DNA of 64,000 nt. It comes from UBA4744 sp963717135. Its GTDB lineage: Bacteria; Actinomycetota; Acidimicrobiia; Spongiisociales; UBA4744. Positions 8,695 to 16,807 of the stretch are shown piece by piece. The notes below the pieces were generated by a model. The model saw nothing but the letters and a program-made list of their open reading frames with translations, had not been told where the DNA came from and did no database searches. The position numbers were made by a program, and so were the translations under genes. Within the stretch, counting starts at the first letter, position 1. Each line of letters opens with the position of its first letter. The stretch lies in contig CAVQVN010000003.1 of the NCBI GenBank assembly GCA_963717135.1, positions 1 through 64,000 on the forward strand, in the 5' to 3' direction.

Positions 8695-9764
8695 GATGCT
8701 CGATCCATCCAGCGTTCGGCATTGTGCTGGTAGATGTCACTGAGGATCGCCGGCACGTCGTACCTGAGTTCCCACTCCGGGTAATCGGATTCGAACGTAC
8801 TGAGGTCGCTGATCCACCACATGTGATCGCCGATCCGGTTGGTTTCCGAGTAAGTCCAATCCAGAGAGCGACCCGCCAGACCTTCACAGAGAGTGATTGC
8901 CTCCAGCATAGAGCAGTTGCTGAACCGCCCCCCACCGATGTTGTAAACGGCCGCCGGACGCGGATCCCGCGCAAAGTGCTCGAACGCGGACACCAGGTCG
9001 GCACTATGGATATTGTCGCGGACCTGCTTTCCCCCGTAGCCGTACACGGTGTATGGCAATCCGGACGCCGTGCACCGCATGAGATAAGCGAGAAAACCGT
9101 GGAGTTCTGCCCCCGAATGACCCGGGCCGGTCAGGCAGCCACCCCGGAAACAGGCGGTGGCGAGCCCGAAGTAGCGCCCATACTCCTGTACTAGCAGGTC
9201 CGCCGCGACCTTGGATACCCCAAAGAGAGAGTGCGTACTCTGGTCGATGTCCATTGACTCAGGGATTCCACCAAAGAACGGATGGTCGTGAGCGACCTCA
9301 AAGCGAGTCTCGAGTTCGACCAAAGGCAACCGGTTCGGCGTGTCCCCGTACACTTTGTTCGTCGATGTGAAGATGAAAGCCGCATCCGGACAACGGGATC
9401 TGGTTGCTTCGAGCAGAGAAAGGGTCCCGTTGGCATTGACGGTGAAGTCCGTTGACGGTTCCCGGGCAGCCCAATCGTGCGAAGGCTGGGCGGCCGTGTG
9501 AATGACCAGCGAAATCCGAGGCCCCCCGCGGGCGAAGATACTATCGATGGTATTAGCGTCGCGGATGTCCACATCGAAGTGGGTGTACTGTGCTAGTTCG
9601 TTCTCGAGCCGTCGCTGCATCCAACGAGTCGAAGCCTCCGGGCCAAAGAACCCGGCCCGAGAATCGTTGTCGATACCCCAGACCTCATAGCCGAGATCGT
9701 GAAAATGGCGAGCGGCCTGCGATCCAATTAGACCTGCAGAACCGGAGATAATGACAAGGCTCAA
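8691..9764 (-). CDS. NAD-dependent epimerase, CDP-paratose 2-epimerase-like
   Basis: A 357-residue extended short-chain dehydrogenase. The N-terminus IISGSAGLIGSQAA is the NAD-binding glycine motif; TAAQPSHDWAAREP is the signature of the CDP-paratose/CDP-tyvelose 2-epimerase group. The usual YxxxK reads FGVSK here, with Phe for Tyr; I recall this as normal for this subgroup, so I do not treat it as damage. C-terminal YNIGGGRFSNCSMLEA and WTYSETNRIGDHMWWISD are also typical. It likely epimerises a nucleotide-linked sugar, plausibly a CDP-sugar because RfbF and RfbG are encoded at 19-21.6 kb. It overlaps wecG-like by 4 nt. Confidence 0.82.
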   Translation of the reverse strand: MSLVIISGSAGLIGSQAARHFHDLGYEVWGIDNDSRAGFFGPEASTRWMQRRLENELAQYTHFDVDIRDANTIDSIFARGGPRISLVIHTAAQPSHDWAAREPSTDFTVNANGTLSLLEATRSRCPDAAFIFTSTNKVYGDTPNRLPLVELETRFEVAHDHPFFGGIPESMDIDQSTHSLFGVSKVAADLLVQEYGRYFGLATACFRGGCLTGPGHSGAELHGFLAYLMRCTASGLPYTVYGYGGKQVRDNIHSADLVSAFEHFARDPRPAAVYNIGGGRFSNCSMLEAITLCEGLAGRSLDWTYSETNRIGDHMWWISDLSTFESDYPEWELRYDVPAILSDIYQHNAERWMDRAS

Positions 9765-10009
9765 TCTAGTGCTCCGTTCCTGGCGTTGGCTTAGGAAAGG
9801 CCAGGACGGTGGTACCGAATCGACGATACGAGAAGACCGAGCGGCATATCGGACTGATATCCGCGCATGGTGATCCCAGCCGTCGGTACATGCCTCCCAG
9901 CATTTTCGCGTCGTTTCAGAGCCAGTGTAGTCTTGGCCACGCAGGGTGGCAATGGGTCGGGAGGTTCATTCTCTGCCCTAAAACGGCGTATTAGGCACGG
10001 AAGGACCTC

Positions 10010-10630
10010 ATGAACGAGAACACGAGACTGGGATCTTCCCGGCATCGCGGCCGGGGATCATTCGTCGTCATCGTCGGTCCGGACGGAGTCGGAAAAACCA
10101 CCGTTGCAAGGAGCCTCCTCGAACACGTCGACGGACCGACCGGGTATTTCCACTTCCGTCCACCTCTGCACCGTCCGCTCCGGAGCGCACCACCCGACCA
10201 CAGCGCCGCCCCACCCGGCAAGGGTCGGCCCGGCGGTTCTCCCGTACTGGGCTGGTTTCGCTTGGCCAGAAACCTCGCACGTTTCTGGGCTGGTTACGCC
10301 ACGACCGTCAGACCGGCTGTCCGCCGGGGTGCTCTGGTGGTTGCGGACAGGTGGGCTTACGGCTATGTCGCGCAACCCCTTGCTCTGCGTTTCTACGGGC
10401 CCGAGAGGCTGGCGCGAGTAGCGATCCGACTGCTGCCCCAACCGGATCTTGTCGTTAACCTCATCGCACCTCCGGCCGTTATCAGGGCACGCAAGCAAGA
10501 GCTGTCGGAAGCGGCGATCATCGAGGAGCTCGACCGCTGGACCCGGATCCCGGCTCGGCGCCGCTGGGACGTCGATGCAATCGGGGACCCGGAGGCAATA
10601 GCATTGCTGCTGCTCGAGGAGCTGAAGTGA
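10010..10630 (+). CDS. Thymidylate kinase-like P-loop protein
   Basis: A 206-residue protein with Walker A VGPDGVGKTTVA (about residues 24-33) and a DR(Y/W)-type motif VVADRWAYG, as in thymidylate kinases. The middle part is Pro/Gly-rich and the nucleotide-monophosphate site is divergent, so real dTMP kinase activity is doubtful. A housekeeping tmk would not be expected inside a polysaccharide locus. The following gene overlaps it by 4 nt (GTGA), linking it to an aminoglycoside-phosphotransferase-like protein and then a nucleotidyltransferase-like protein. I infer a role in phosphorylating a sugar or lipid intermediate. Confidence 0.72.
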   Translation: MNENTRLGSSRHRGRGSFVVIVGPDGVGKTTVARSLLEHVDGPTGYFHFRPPLHRPLRSAPPDHSAAPPGKGRPGGSPVLGWFRLARNLARFWAGYATTVRPAVRRGALVVADRWAYGYVAQPLALRFYGPERLARVAIRLLPQPDLVVNLIAPPAVIRARKQELSEAAIIEELDRWTRIPARRRWDVDAIGDPEAIALLLLEELK

Positions 10631-11535
10631 CCCAACGCACGTTTCCGCCCGGTTTGAATCACATCTCGGTTCCCCTGAATTCTCGTGCCAGCGCACTGGC
10701 CGGGATCGCCCTGTATTCGGCTTGCCGGCGAGGTCCCTTACTCGCCCAAAACGCAATCTGGTGGGGCGTCCGGATCCTCGGGGCCTGGGCCTTGCCGGGA
10801 CGAAAGACGGCACCCGATCCGCCGATCGCCCCGGAGGCATGGAGCGCGCTCTCGTCAGAATGGAGAACCCACCTGGGCAACTTCGATACGGCGGTAGTCC
10901 ACAGCCGGCAGCAATCGACTCGATCGGGCTTCGGTGCGCTGCTCATGAGTGGTGACAACACGCTGGGATTCATCAAGGTCCAAAGGACGGATGAGTCGCG
11001 ACTGGGAACCGAGGAACATGCCCTGCGCATGGTTGAGCAGGCCGCACCTCGATCGTTCCGCGTGCCCCGGGTGCTGGCGTCGGGCGCGGCAGGCGGGTGG
11101 TCGTACATGGCCATTGAGGCTCTACCGGCCATTCCCCACCGACCGGCGAAGAACCCTCCTCTGACGGAGATCATCGACGAGATTCAAGCGGCTCTCGGTG
11201 GGTTGAACAAAGATGAAGACGTCCCCGACTACTGGCGCCCGGTCCACGGGGACTTCACCCCCTGGAATCTGAGAGCGATCCCCCGCCGAGGACTGACACT
11301 CATCGACTGGGAAGAGGCCGGGTGGGGTCCACCCGGAGCCGACGAGGTCTTCTACCGGGCCACCGAATCTGCATTTCGCGAACCCGAACCACTCTCGAAC
11401 GGCAATCAGGAGGCAATCCGCTACTGGATGGATCTCTTTTCCGAGCGGACGGGTGATCAGCGGGAGCGTCACCGTCTGGGCGAACCGGTCAGAGCAGCCT
11501 TGCAGAGGATGGAGAACCAGAGCCGGCCCGAGTAA
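10627..11535 (+). CDS. Aminoglycoside phosphotransferase-like kinase
   Basis: A 302-residue protein with the protein-kinase-like APH fold. The catalytic loop is VHGDFTPWNLRAI (HxDxxxxN) and the metal-binding segment is LTLIDWEEAGWG. The N-lobe is weakly conserved; AYK-like Lys may be the K of GFIKVQRTDES. It starts at GTG 10627, overlapping the previous stop. In polysaccharide gene clusters such kinases may phosphorylate sugars, amino-alcohols or choline; none can be assigned here. Confidence 0.75.
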   Translation: MTQRTFPPGLNHISVPLNSRASALAGIALYSACRRGPLLAQNAIWWGVRILGAWALPGRKTAPDPPIAPEAWSALSSEWRTHLGNFDTAVVHSRQQSTRSGFGALLMSGDNTLGFIKVQRTDESRLGTEEHALRMVEQAAPRSFRVPRVLASGAAGGWSYMAIEALPAIPHRPAKNPPLTEIIDEIQAALGGLNKDEDVPDYWRPVHGDFTPWNLRAIPRRGLTLIDWEEAGWGPPGADEVFYRATESAFREPEPLSNGNQEAIRYWMDLFSERTGDQRERHRLGEPVRAALQRMENQSRPE

Positions 11536-11628
11536 CCCGCCGCTCAGGATCGAGCCCTGGGAGCAGGGTCGGCGAAGCGCCGTGTTACGCTCTCGCGTCG
11601 TTCAGCGTTCCCAGAAGGAGAGATCCCC

Positions 11629-12567
11629 ATCAGCACTACCAGCGCCCCACTCGCTCGGGCCGCCGTTGATTCTCTGATGGAATCCGGTGTTTCATTTGCT
11701 TTGCTCCACCGCGAGGCAGATCTCCTCTCAGGTGAGATTGCATCGGACGTCGACATGGCCGTAAGTGAGCCGCCCCGGCAGCTACTCAGGCGAAGCCTAA
11801 GCCGGCTCCATGAGGCAGGGTTGTACCCGGTGGTCGTGTGGGAGTACGACGTCGGGGGCACCGCTACTGTGTTTCTTTCCACCAGGGATGCGGCAGACGG
11901 CGTGCAACTAGATCTCCTGTTTGATCCTGAAGGACACGGAAAATACGGCGTGCGGACTAAGGCCATTATCGATGCCGCAAGGCCGGGCGAACGGTGGCCT
12001 CGCGCCGAGCGGCTCGGCGAGCTCGCCTACCTCATCCGCAAACGGCAGGTCAAGGGTGACCGACCGAAAATGGCCGAACTCGTCGCGCAGGCACAATCGG
12101 TGCCGGAAGCCGCATTCGACGAGGCGGTGCGCACGACGCTCTCCGACCCGGCCGCCGGGGACGTTCTGGCGATGGTTCGGGAGCGATCCTCGACGAGTCA
12201 GCGCCGCTCCGCCGCATATTGGACCCTTGCCACGCAGCGGCTGCGGCGACGGGTGTTGCGTCCGATCGGTTGTTGGGCGGAACTCGAAGGCGAGGGGGCC
12301 GATCACCAGTCTCGGGCGCTGGCTGCACGCTTCGGGAGGTTCCTCCTGCGGGGAGTGGCATCGGATCGTCCCCTCGGCCGCCCGGCGCAGGCGCGCTGGT
12401 GGGCCACAGACGTCGTCCCGGTACGCTGGCGAGCGGGATTGCTCGTGAGCTGGGGCGGAGATACCCCTCTAATCTCTCCCGACGTGGTGCTCTCGACCTA
12501 CGGCAATGATCTCATTTCACTCAGCTCGGAGGTCGTGGCCACCATGGAAGGCAGGCTCGATCTTTGA
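11629..12567 (+). CDS. Nucleotidyltransferase-like protein, possible AUC start
   Basis: The protein carries a divergent nucleotidyltransferase pattern: SDVDMAV (like GSDxD) and VQLDLLFDP as the second acidic strand, then an alpha-helical region. The first ATG (11677, giving 296 residues) has no RBS. The frame stays open upstream, and a strong AAGGAGAG at about 11615-11622 is followed at normal spacing by ATC 11629. The extra residues (STTSAPLARAAVDSL) read like the natural start of the fold. No ATG, GTG or TTG lies in frame near the RBS, so AUC initiation is proposed; annotators would choose 11677. It is third in the kinase-like trio. Confidence 0.65.
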   Translation: MSTTSAPLARAAVDSLMESGVSFALLHREADLLSGEIASDVDMAVSEPPRQLLRRSLSRLHEAGLYPVVVWEYDVGGTATVFLSTRDAADGVQLDLLFDPEGHGKYGVRTKAIIDAARPGERWPRAERLGELAYLIRKRQVKGDRPKMAELVAQAQSVPEAAFDEAVRTTLSDPAAGDVLAMVRERSSTSQRRSAAYWTLATQRLRRRVLRPIGCWAELEGEGADHQSRALAARFGRFLLRGVASDRPLGRPAQARWWATDVVPVRWRAGLLVSWGGDTPLISPDVVLSTYGNDLISLSSEVVATMEGRLDL

Positions 12568-12673
12568 ATGCACGGCCTGCCACCAATCGTTGTGCCGAAG
12601 GAACCGCAGAGTTTTGCCTGGAAACACCCGGGTCCCTCCGGAGACCCTTCCCGTTGAAAGAAGTGAGGTTGCC

Positions 12674-13879
12674 GTGAGGGTCTTGCTCTCCGCGTACGCG
12701 TGTGAGCCGGGCAGGGGATCGGAACCCGAAGTGGGCTTCCGGACCATGCTGGCGGCAGCCACCCAACATGACGTGTGGGTGCTGACTCGAGAAAACAACC
12801 TCCCATCGCTGGAGAGCTATTTAGCCGGTCACCCGCTCGAGGGGAACATTCATCTCGTCGGTCTGGATGTGCACGGGCTTCCATTGAGACTCAAGAAGGC
12901 ATTGGGTCGCGCAGGTCTCCACTGGTACTACAACATGTGGCAGCGGCGGGCCGCCGATCGGGCGGTCGAACTCGACGCCGACGTGGGCTTTGACGTCGCT
13001 CACCATGTGACCTTCGCCAGCTATTGGACCCACGCCGGGGTGGCCTTCTTCGAAGGGCCTTTTGTGTGGGGCCCGATCGGGGGCGGTGTCGAAACACCGG
13101 TCGGACTGATTCCCGAACTCGGTGTGCGCGGCGCCGCCGAGGAAATCGCCAGATCGATGATCCGACGGATAGCCGGCTTGACCCCGTGGTTGCGCCACGT
13201 TGCAAAAAAGGCCACAGTGGTTCTCGTTCAGAACGAGGAGACCGCCCAAAGGCTCCACACGTCGGCACCCATCCAGGTCGTCTCAAATGCGATCTCAGTA
13301 GCTTCGAATGTACCGCTCGGGAAGGGTGAAAGAACCAAAGGCGTCGTAGTGGTAGGCAGGCTGGTCCCCTGGAAAGCATCCATCCTCGCCTTGCGCGCGT
13401 TCCGTCACGTGCGGCATGAAGGCGCGACGCTGACCTTCTTCGGCAACGGACCGGACTCGAAACGGTTGGCACGAAGGGTGCGTCGGTGGGGGCTCGGCGA
13501 CCGGGTGCTGCTAGCCGGGAGGGTTCCCCGCCGGGATCTCCTCGAGCGGGTGGCAACAGCGGGAGTCTTGCTGCATGCATCGCTTCATGATGAAGCCGGA
13601 CTGGCAATTGCCGAAGCGCTAACCCTGGGCACTCCGGTCGTCTCTCTCGACTGGGGCGGACCCGCCGTACTGGCCGGCATGTGGGACGAAAGGGCGGCTA
13701 CGACGGTATCCCCGAGCACCCCCCGCCGCACCGCTCGGGCCTTGGCAGACGCCGTGGACCTCTTCTTGCAGTCCCCTCCTCCGGTGGCTTCCGGACGTCG
13801 ACCGCCGCTAAAATCTTTCGAGGAGCAGATCCTCGCTGCCTACGAGCGGGCTGTTGCAATACACGGCGATCGCGGATGA
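12674..13879 (+). CDS. Glycosyltransferase family 4
   Basis: A 401-residue GT-B glycosyltransferase starting at GTG 12674 (RVLLSAYACEPGRGSEPEVG), with AGTGAGG 7 nt upstream. A longer frame from 12506 would overlap the preceding gene and add non-homologous sequence. The acceptor half has VAHHVTFASYWTHAG and WGPIGGG; the donor half has VVVGRLVPWKASILAL, FFGNGPDSKRLARRV and the nucleotide-sugar region ASLHDEAGLAIAEALTLGTPVVSLDWGG (EX7E-type). It ends in an ATGA overlap with the flippase gene. Confidence 0.87.
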   Translation: MRVLLSAYACEPGRGSEPEVGFRTMLAAATQHDVWVLTRENNLPSLESYLAGHPLEGNIHLVGLDVHGLPLRLKKALGRAGLHWYYNMWQRRAADRAVELDADVGFDVAHHVTFASYWTHAGVAFFEGPFVWGPIGGGVETPVGLIPELGVRGAAEEIARSMIRRIAGLTPWLRHVAKKATVVLVQNEETAQRLHTSAPIQVVSNAISVASNVPLGKGERTKGVVVVGRLVPWKASILALRAFRHVRHEGATLTFFGNGPDSKRLARRVRRWGLGDRVLLAGRVPRRDLLERVATAGVLLHASLHDEAGLAIAEALTLGTPVVSLDWGGPAVLAGMWDERAATTVSPSTPRRTARALADAVDLFLQSPPPVASGRRPPLKSFEEQILAAYERAVAIHGDRG

Positions 13880-15162
13880 GGGGACTTCTCCGCACCGTGA
13901 CCGCCGGGCAAGTGGACGCTGGGTTTGCCTCGCTAGCGACCTTCGCAATAGGCCTCTTCGCGGTACGCGTTTTCGATGCTCCCACCCTCGGCGCCTACGC
14001 CCTCTTTTTCGCTGCATTTCTTTTTGCCACCGAGTTCCCTAGGCAGCTCGTGTTTGTCCCGTCCGAGATCTGGGTGTTGGATGTTGAGCGGGCCGCCCGT
14101 CTCGGTTTGCTGCGCCACAGCCTGCAGTTCGGCACCATTGTCGCGTTGCCGACCGCCGCCCTCGTGCTGATCGCCGCGGTACCACTGGTAGACGAGGTGG
14201 AGGCCGGTACTCTGGTAGCCCTGGCAGTGTCATGCTGTATCACGGCCTTCATATCTCCGATTCAGGACCATCTCCGTCGGCTCTTGCATCTCTCCGGTAC
14301 CTCTTGGCTCGCCGCCCTCGTTTCGTTCGCGCAGTTCGTGGGAGTGGTGGGCGGATTGCTTGTGATCAGAACCGTGGGTGACGCCTGGGCGCCTTTCGGC
14401 GCACTGGCACTGGCCAACGTGCTGTCGACCAGTACGGGCATGGTCGTATCCCGTTTTCGAAAGTCTGAGGGGGTTCGGCCGCCCAAGCGGGAACTAGTCA
14501 ACATCGGACGGTGGCTGCTCGTCATCGGTCTGGCGTCGTCGGGAGCCGGGTTCATCGCTGCGGCCCTCGTCGAGGCGTTGGCGGGAACGGCAGCTCTAGG
14601 GTATGTAGAAGGAGCCCGAGTGGTCGCCCGGCCCCTCCAGGTGTTCGGAGTAGGTTTGCTGGCCGTGCTGGGACCGCGTTCCATGGAGGCTGCCGTGGCG
14701 TCGAACCTGCAGCTGGCACGGCGCCTTCGGCGAGCATTTGTGGCGTTCTCCCTGCTCGTGGGTTTACCCTATGCACTGGCGGTGGCGTTCGAATGGTCGT
14801 GGAATCCCCTCGTCGACCTACTGCCGAATGCCTACGTCGCCGAAGGCCTGCTTCTCCTGACGCTCGTGAGCAATCTCGTCTACAACCTGCTTTTCCCGTA
14901 CCGAGCCGAGATCCTGGGCGCCCAGCAGCAGGTGGCGCTTGCCAAGACCGAGATCGTCGCGAATGGAGCGCAGACCGCGGTCGCGGCTGGCGCCGGAGTG
15001 TTGGGCGCTTTCGCGCTGCCCGTCGGTGGCCTGATCGGCGCGCTCATACGCTGGCCCGCCTTCCGGCGAATCATCGATAGAATCTACGGCGACGCCCGCG
15101 GAGAACCCGCGGACGTCGCCCGGCCCACCAAAGAGGGCGACCATCCTGAGTCACTATTGTGA
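13876..15162 (+). CDS. Wzx-like polysaccharide flippase (MOP superfamily)
   Basis: A 428-residue integral membrane protein with about 12 predicted hydrophobic segments spread over its length, beginning RGLLRTVTAGQVDAGFASLATFAIGLFAVRVF. Topology, length and context fit an oligosaccharide-lipid flippase that moves undecaprenyl-linked units across the membrane. The start at ATG 13876 overlaps the stop of the GT4 gene (ATGA); longer upstream starts read into the GT4 gene in another frame and look non-coding. Sequence motifs of this family are weak, so the call rests on topology and neighbours. Confidence 0.75.
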   Translation: MRGLLRTVTAGQVDAGFASLATFAIGLFAVRVFDAPTLGAYALFFAAFLFATEFPRQLVFVPSEIWVLDVERAARLGLLRHSLQFGTIVALPTAALVLIAAVPLVDEVEAGTLVALAVSCCITAFISPIQDHLRRLLHLSGTSWLAALVSFAQFVGVVGGLLVIRTVGDAWAPFGALALANVLSTSTGMVVSRFRKSEGVRPPKRELVNIGRWLLVIGLASSGAGFIAAALVEALAGTAALGYVEGARVVARPLQVFGVGLLAVLGPRSMEAAVASNLQLARRLRRAFVAFSLLVGLPYALAVAFEWSWNPLVDLLPNAYVAEGLLLLTLVSNLVYNLLFPYRAEILGAQQQVALAKTEIVANGAQTAVAAGAGVLGAFALPVGGLIGALIRWPAFRRIIDRIYGDARGEPADVARPTKEGDHPESLL

Positions 15163-15224
15163 CGCTCTACGTGGTGGGGTAGTGTGAGGGATCCGGGAGG
15201 GCCACGCAATGCTCTGGAGATGCC

Positions 15225-16184
15225 ATGGTTGACGCGCATCCGAAGGTTTCGATTGGGATGCCGGTTTACAACGCCGGCAAGTTTCTCGCAGCGACTCTTG
15301 AGTCGATAGCCGGCCAAACGCTGCAGGACTATGAGCTGATCATCTCGGACAACGCTTCCACCGACGATACCGAGGAGATTTGCCGGTCGTTCGCGGCCAC
15401 TGATGCACGCCTGCGTTACTTCCGCAACGTCGCAAACCTGGGCGTGGGTCGCAACTTTCGTCGTGCTCTCGAAGAGGCGTCCGGTCGGTATTTCAAGTGG
15501 GCAGCCGGCGATGACCTTCTCCTTCCCGACTACCTGCGGGTGTGCGTCGAGGTTCTCGACACACAACCCGAGGTCGTCATGTGTTCGAGCCGTATGCCCT
15601 TCGTAGACGAGCGAGGTGAGCTGGTGCCGTACGACGCAGAAAGCGGGGGTTTCGTCACCGCCTACGGCGAGGTCCTCGAGTGGCTACCAGCCCCAGCAGG
15701 CCTCGAGTCGGAATCACCCGTGGATCGCTTCCGGGAGGTCGTTCAGAACGTGCGAGGCAATCTGACCGCGGAATTCCTCTACGGAACCGCCCGAAAATCC
15801 GCGATGGATCGAGTGTTGCCGTTCGAGCTTTACCTGGGCGCCGAGAAGGTCTTCATCGCGGAACTAAGCCTTAAAGGCCGCCTCCACCGCGTGCCGCAGG
15901 ATCTCCTGTACCGAAGGATGCATCCCGACCATCACGGTGGCCGTCCCCTGCGTCAGATATCGAAAGGCTACGACCCGCAGTGGTCGGGACGGATAGCTTT
16001 CCCTGCCGCCAGGCAGCTGCGGGGCTACGCCCAGACCGTCGCTCGGTCCTCCCTCCCGGTGTCGGACAAGGCCCGCTGTTATGGGGTGCTGGCTCGCAAG
16101 TCGCTGAACCCGAAGAGCTTGAACAGGCTGCTCGTGCCCGGGCCGGGTAACTATCTCGGTATCGGCCGCAAGACGAACGCCTAG
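15225..16184 (+). CDS. Glycosyltransferase family 2 (GT-A fold)
   Basis: A 319-residue inverting glycosyltransferase. The N-terminal nucleotide-binding domain is plain: VSIGMPVYNAGKFLAATLESI, then ELIISDNASTDDTEEICRSF, and the metal-binding WAAGDDLLLPDYL (DxD-like, GDD). The second half is divergent and probably holds the acceptor site. No membrane segments. It lies in the plus-strand series after the flippase and before the RfbC-like gene, with normal short gaps. Confidence 0.88.
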   Translation: MVDAHPKVSIGMPVYNAGKFLAATLESIAGQTLQDYELIISDNASTDDTEEICRSFAATDARLRYFRNVANLGVGRNFRRALEEASGRYFKWAAGDDLLLPDYLRVCVEVLDTQPEVVMCSSRMPFVDERGELVPYDAESGGFVTAYGEVLEWLPAPAGLESESPVDRFREVVQNVRGNLTAEFLYGTARKSAMDRVLPFELYLGAEKVFIAELSLKGRLHRVPQDLLYRRMHPDHHGGRPLRQISKGYDPQWSGRIAFPAARQLRGYAQTVARSSLPVSDKARCYGVLARKSLNPKSLNRLLVPGPGNYLGIGRKTNA

Positions 16185-16263
16185 CGAGGCGGAAGGAATT
16201 GCGGCCCCTACGTTTCCGCGAAAGAGATAGTCTCGCGTCGAGGAAGACCAGGGACGCCAGCTT

Positions 16264-16797
16264 ATGATCTTTGACGCAACTGAACTGGCCGGCAGCTACA
16301 TCATCGGGATCGAGCCGATCAGCGACGACCGGGGGTTTTTTGCCCGCAGCTTCTGTGAACGTGAATTCGGCGATCGGCGATTAGCAACCAATTGGGTCCA
16401 GACCAATGTCTTGTGGAGCCCCCACCGCTACACCCTGCGAGGTCTCCACTACCAAACCCCACCTTCACTAGAAGCGAAGCTGGTGCGGTGTACGGCGGGC
16501 GCGATCTTCGACGTGATCGTCGACATGCGGCCGGCCTCTGAAACCTACCTTGGCTGGGCAGGGGCCGAGCTGACCGCTGAGAATCGAATGATGATGTACG
16601 CGCCCGAAGGATGCGCACACGGGTTTCTCACCCTCACCGCCGACACGGAAGTTACGTATGACGCGAGCGAGTTCTACGACCCCACGGCGGTTCGTGGAGT
16701 TCGCTGGGACGACCCTGCCATCGGGATCACCTGGCCGGTGGCGCCCGCCGTCATCTCAGAAGCTGATCGGACACGCCCGTCGCTGGTCTTGCCTTAG
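16264..16797 (+). CDS. rfbC: dTDP-4-dehydrorhamnose 3,5-epimerase family (RfbC-like)
   Basis: A 177-residue cupin that epimerises 4-keto-6-deoxy sugars at C3 and/or C5. Catalytic His is in RGLHYQ; KLVRC, DMRPASETYL, PEGCAHGFLTL and the C-terminal EFYDP segment with the catalytic-type Tyr are all present. No rfbA, rfbB or rfbD for dTDP-rhamnose is in this window, while CDP-glucose pathway genes are encoded on the other strand just downstream. I infer that the substrate may be CDP-4-keto-6-deoxyglucose rather than a dTDP sugar. It converges with the minus-strand CDP-sugar operon. Confidence 0.85.
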   Translation: MIFDATELAGSYIIGIEPISDDRGFFARSFCEREFGDRRLATNWVQTNVLWSPHRYTLRGLHYQTPPSLEAKLVRCTAGAIFDVIVDMRPASETYLGWAGAELTAENRMMMYAPEGCAHGFLTLTADTEVTYDASEFYDPTAVRGVRWDDPAIGITWPVAPAVISEADRTRPSLVLP

Positions 16798-16807
16798 TCG
16801 TGGTGCC

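Noticed and set aside
8691..9764. Loss of the catalytic Tyr (YxxxK reads FGVSK) as evidence of an inactive epimerase
   Set aside because: The same Phe is, to my recollection, common in this CDP-paratose-epimerase-like subgroup, so it is a family feature and not damage.
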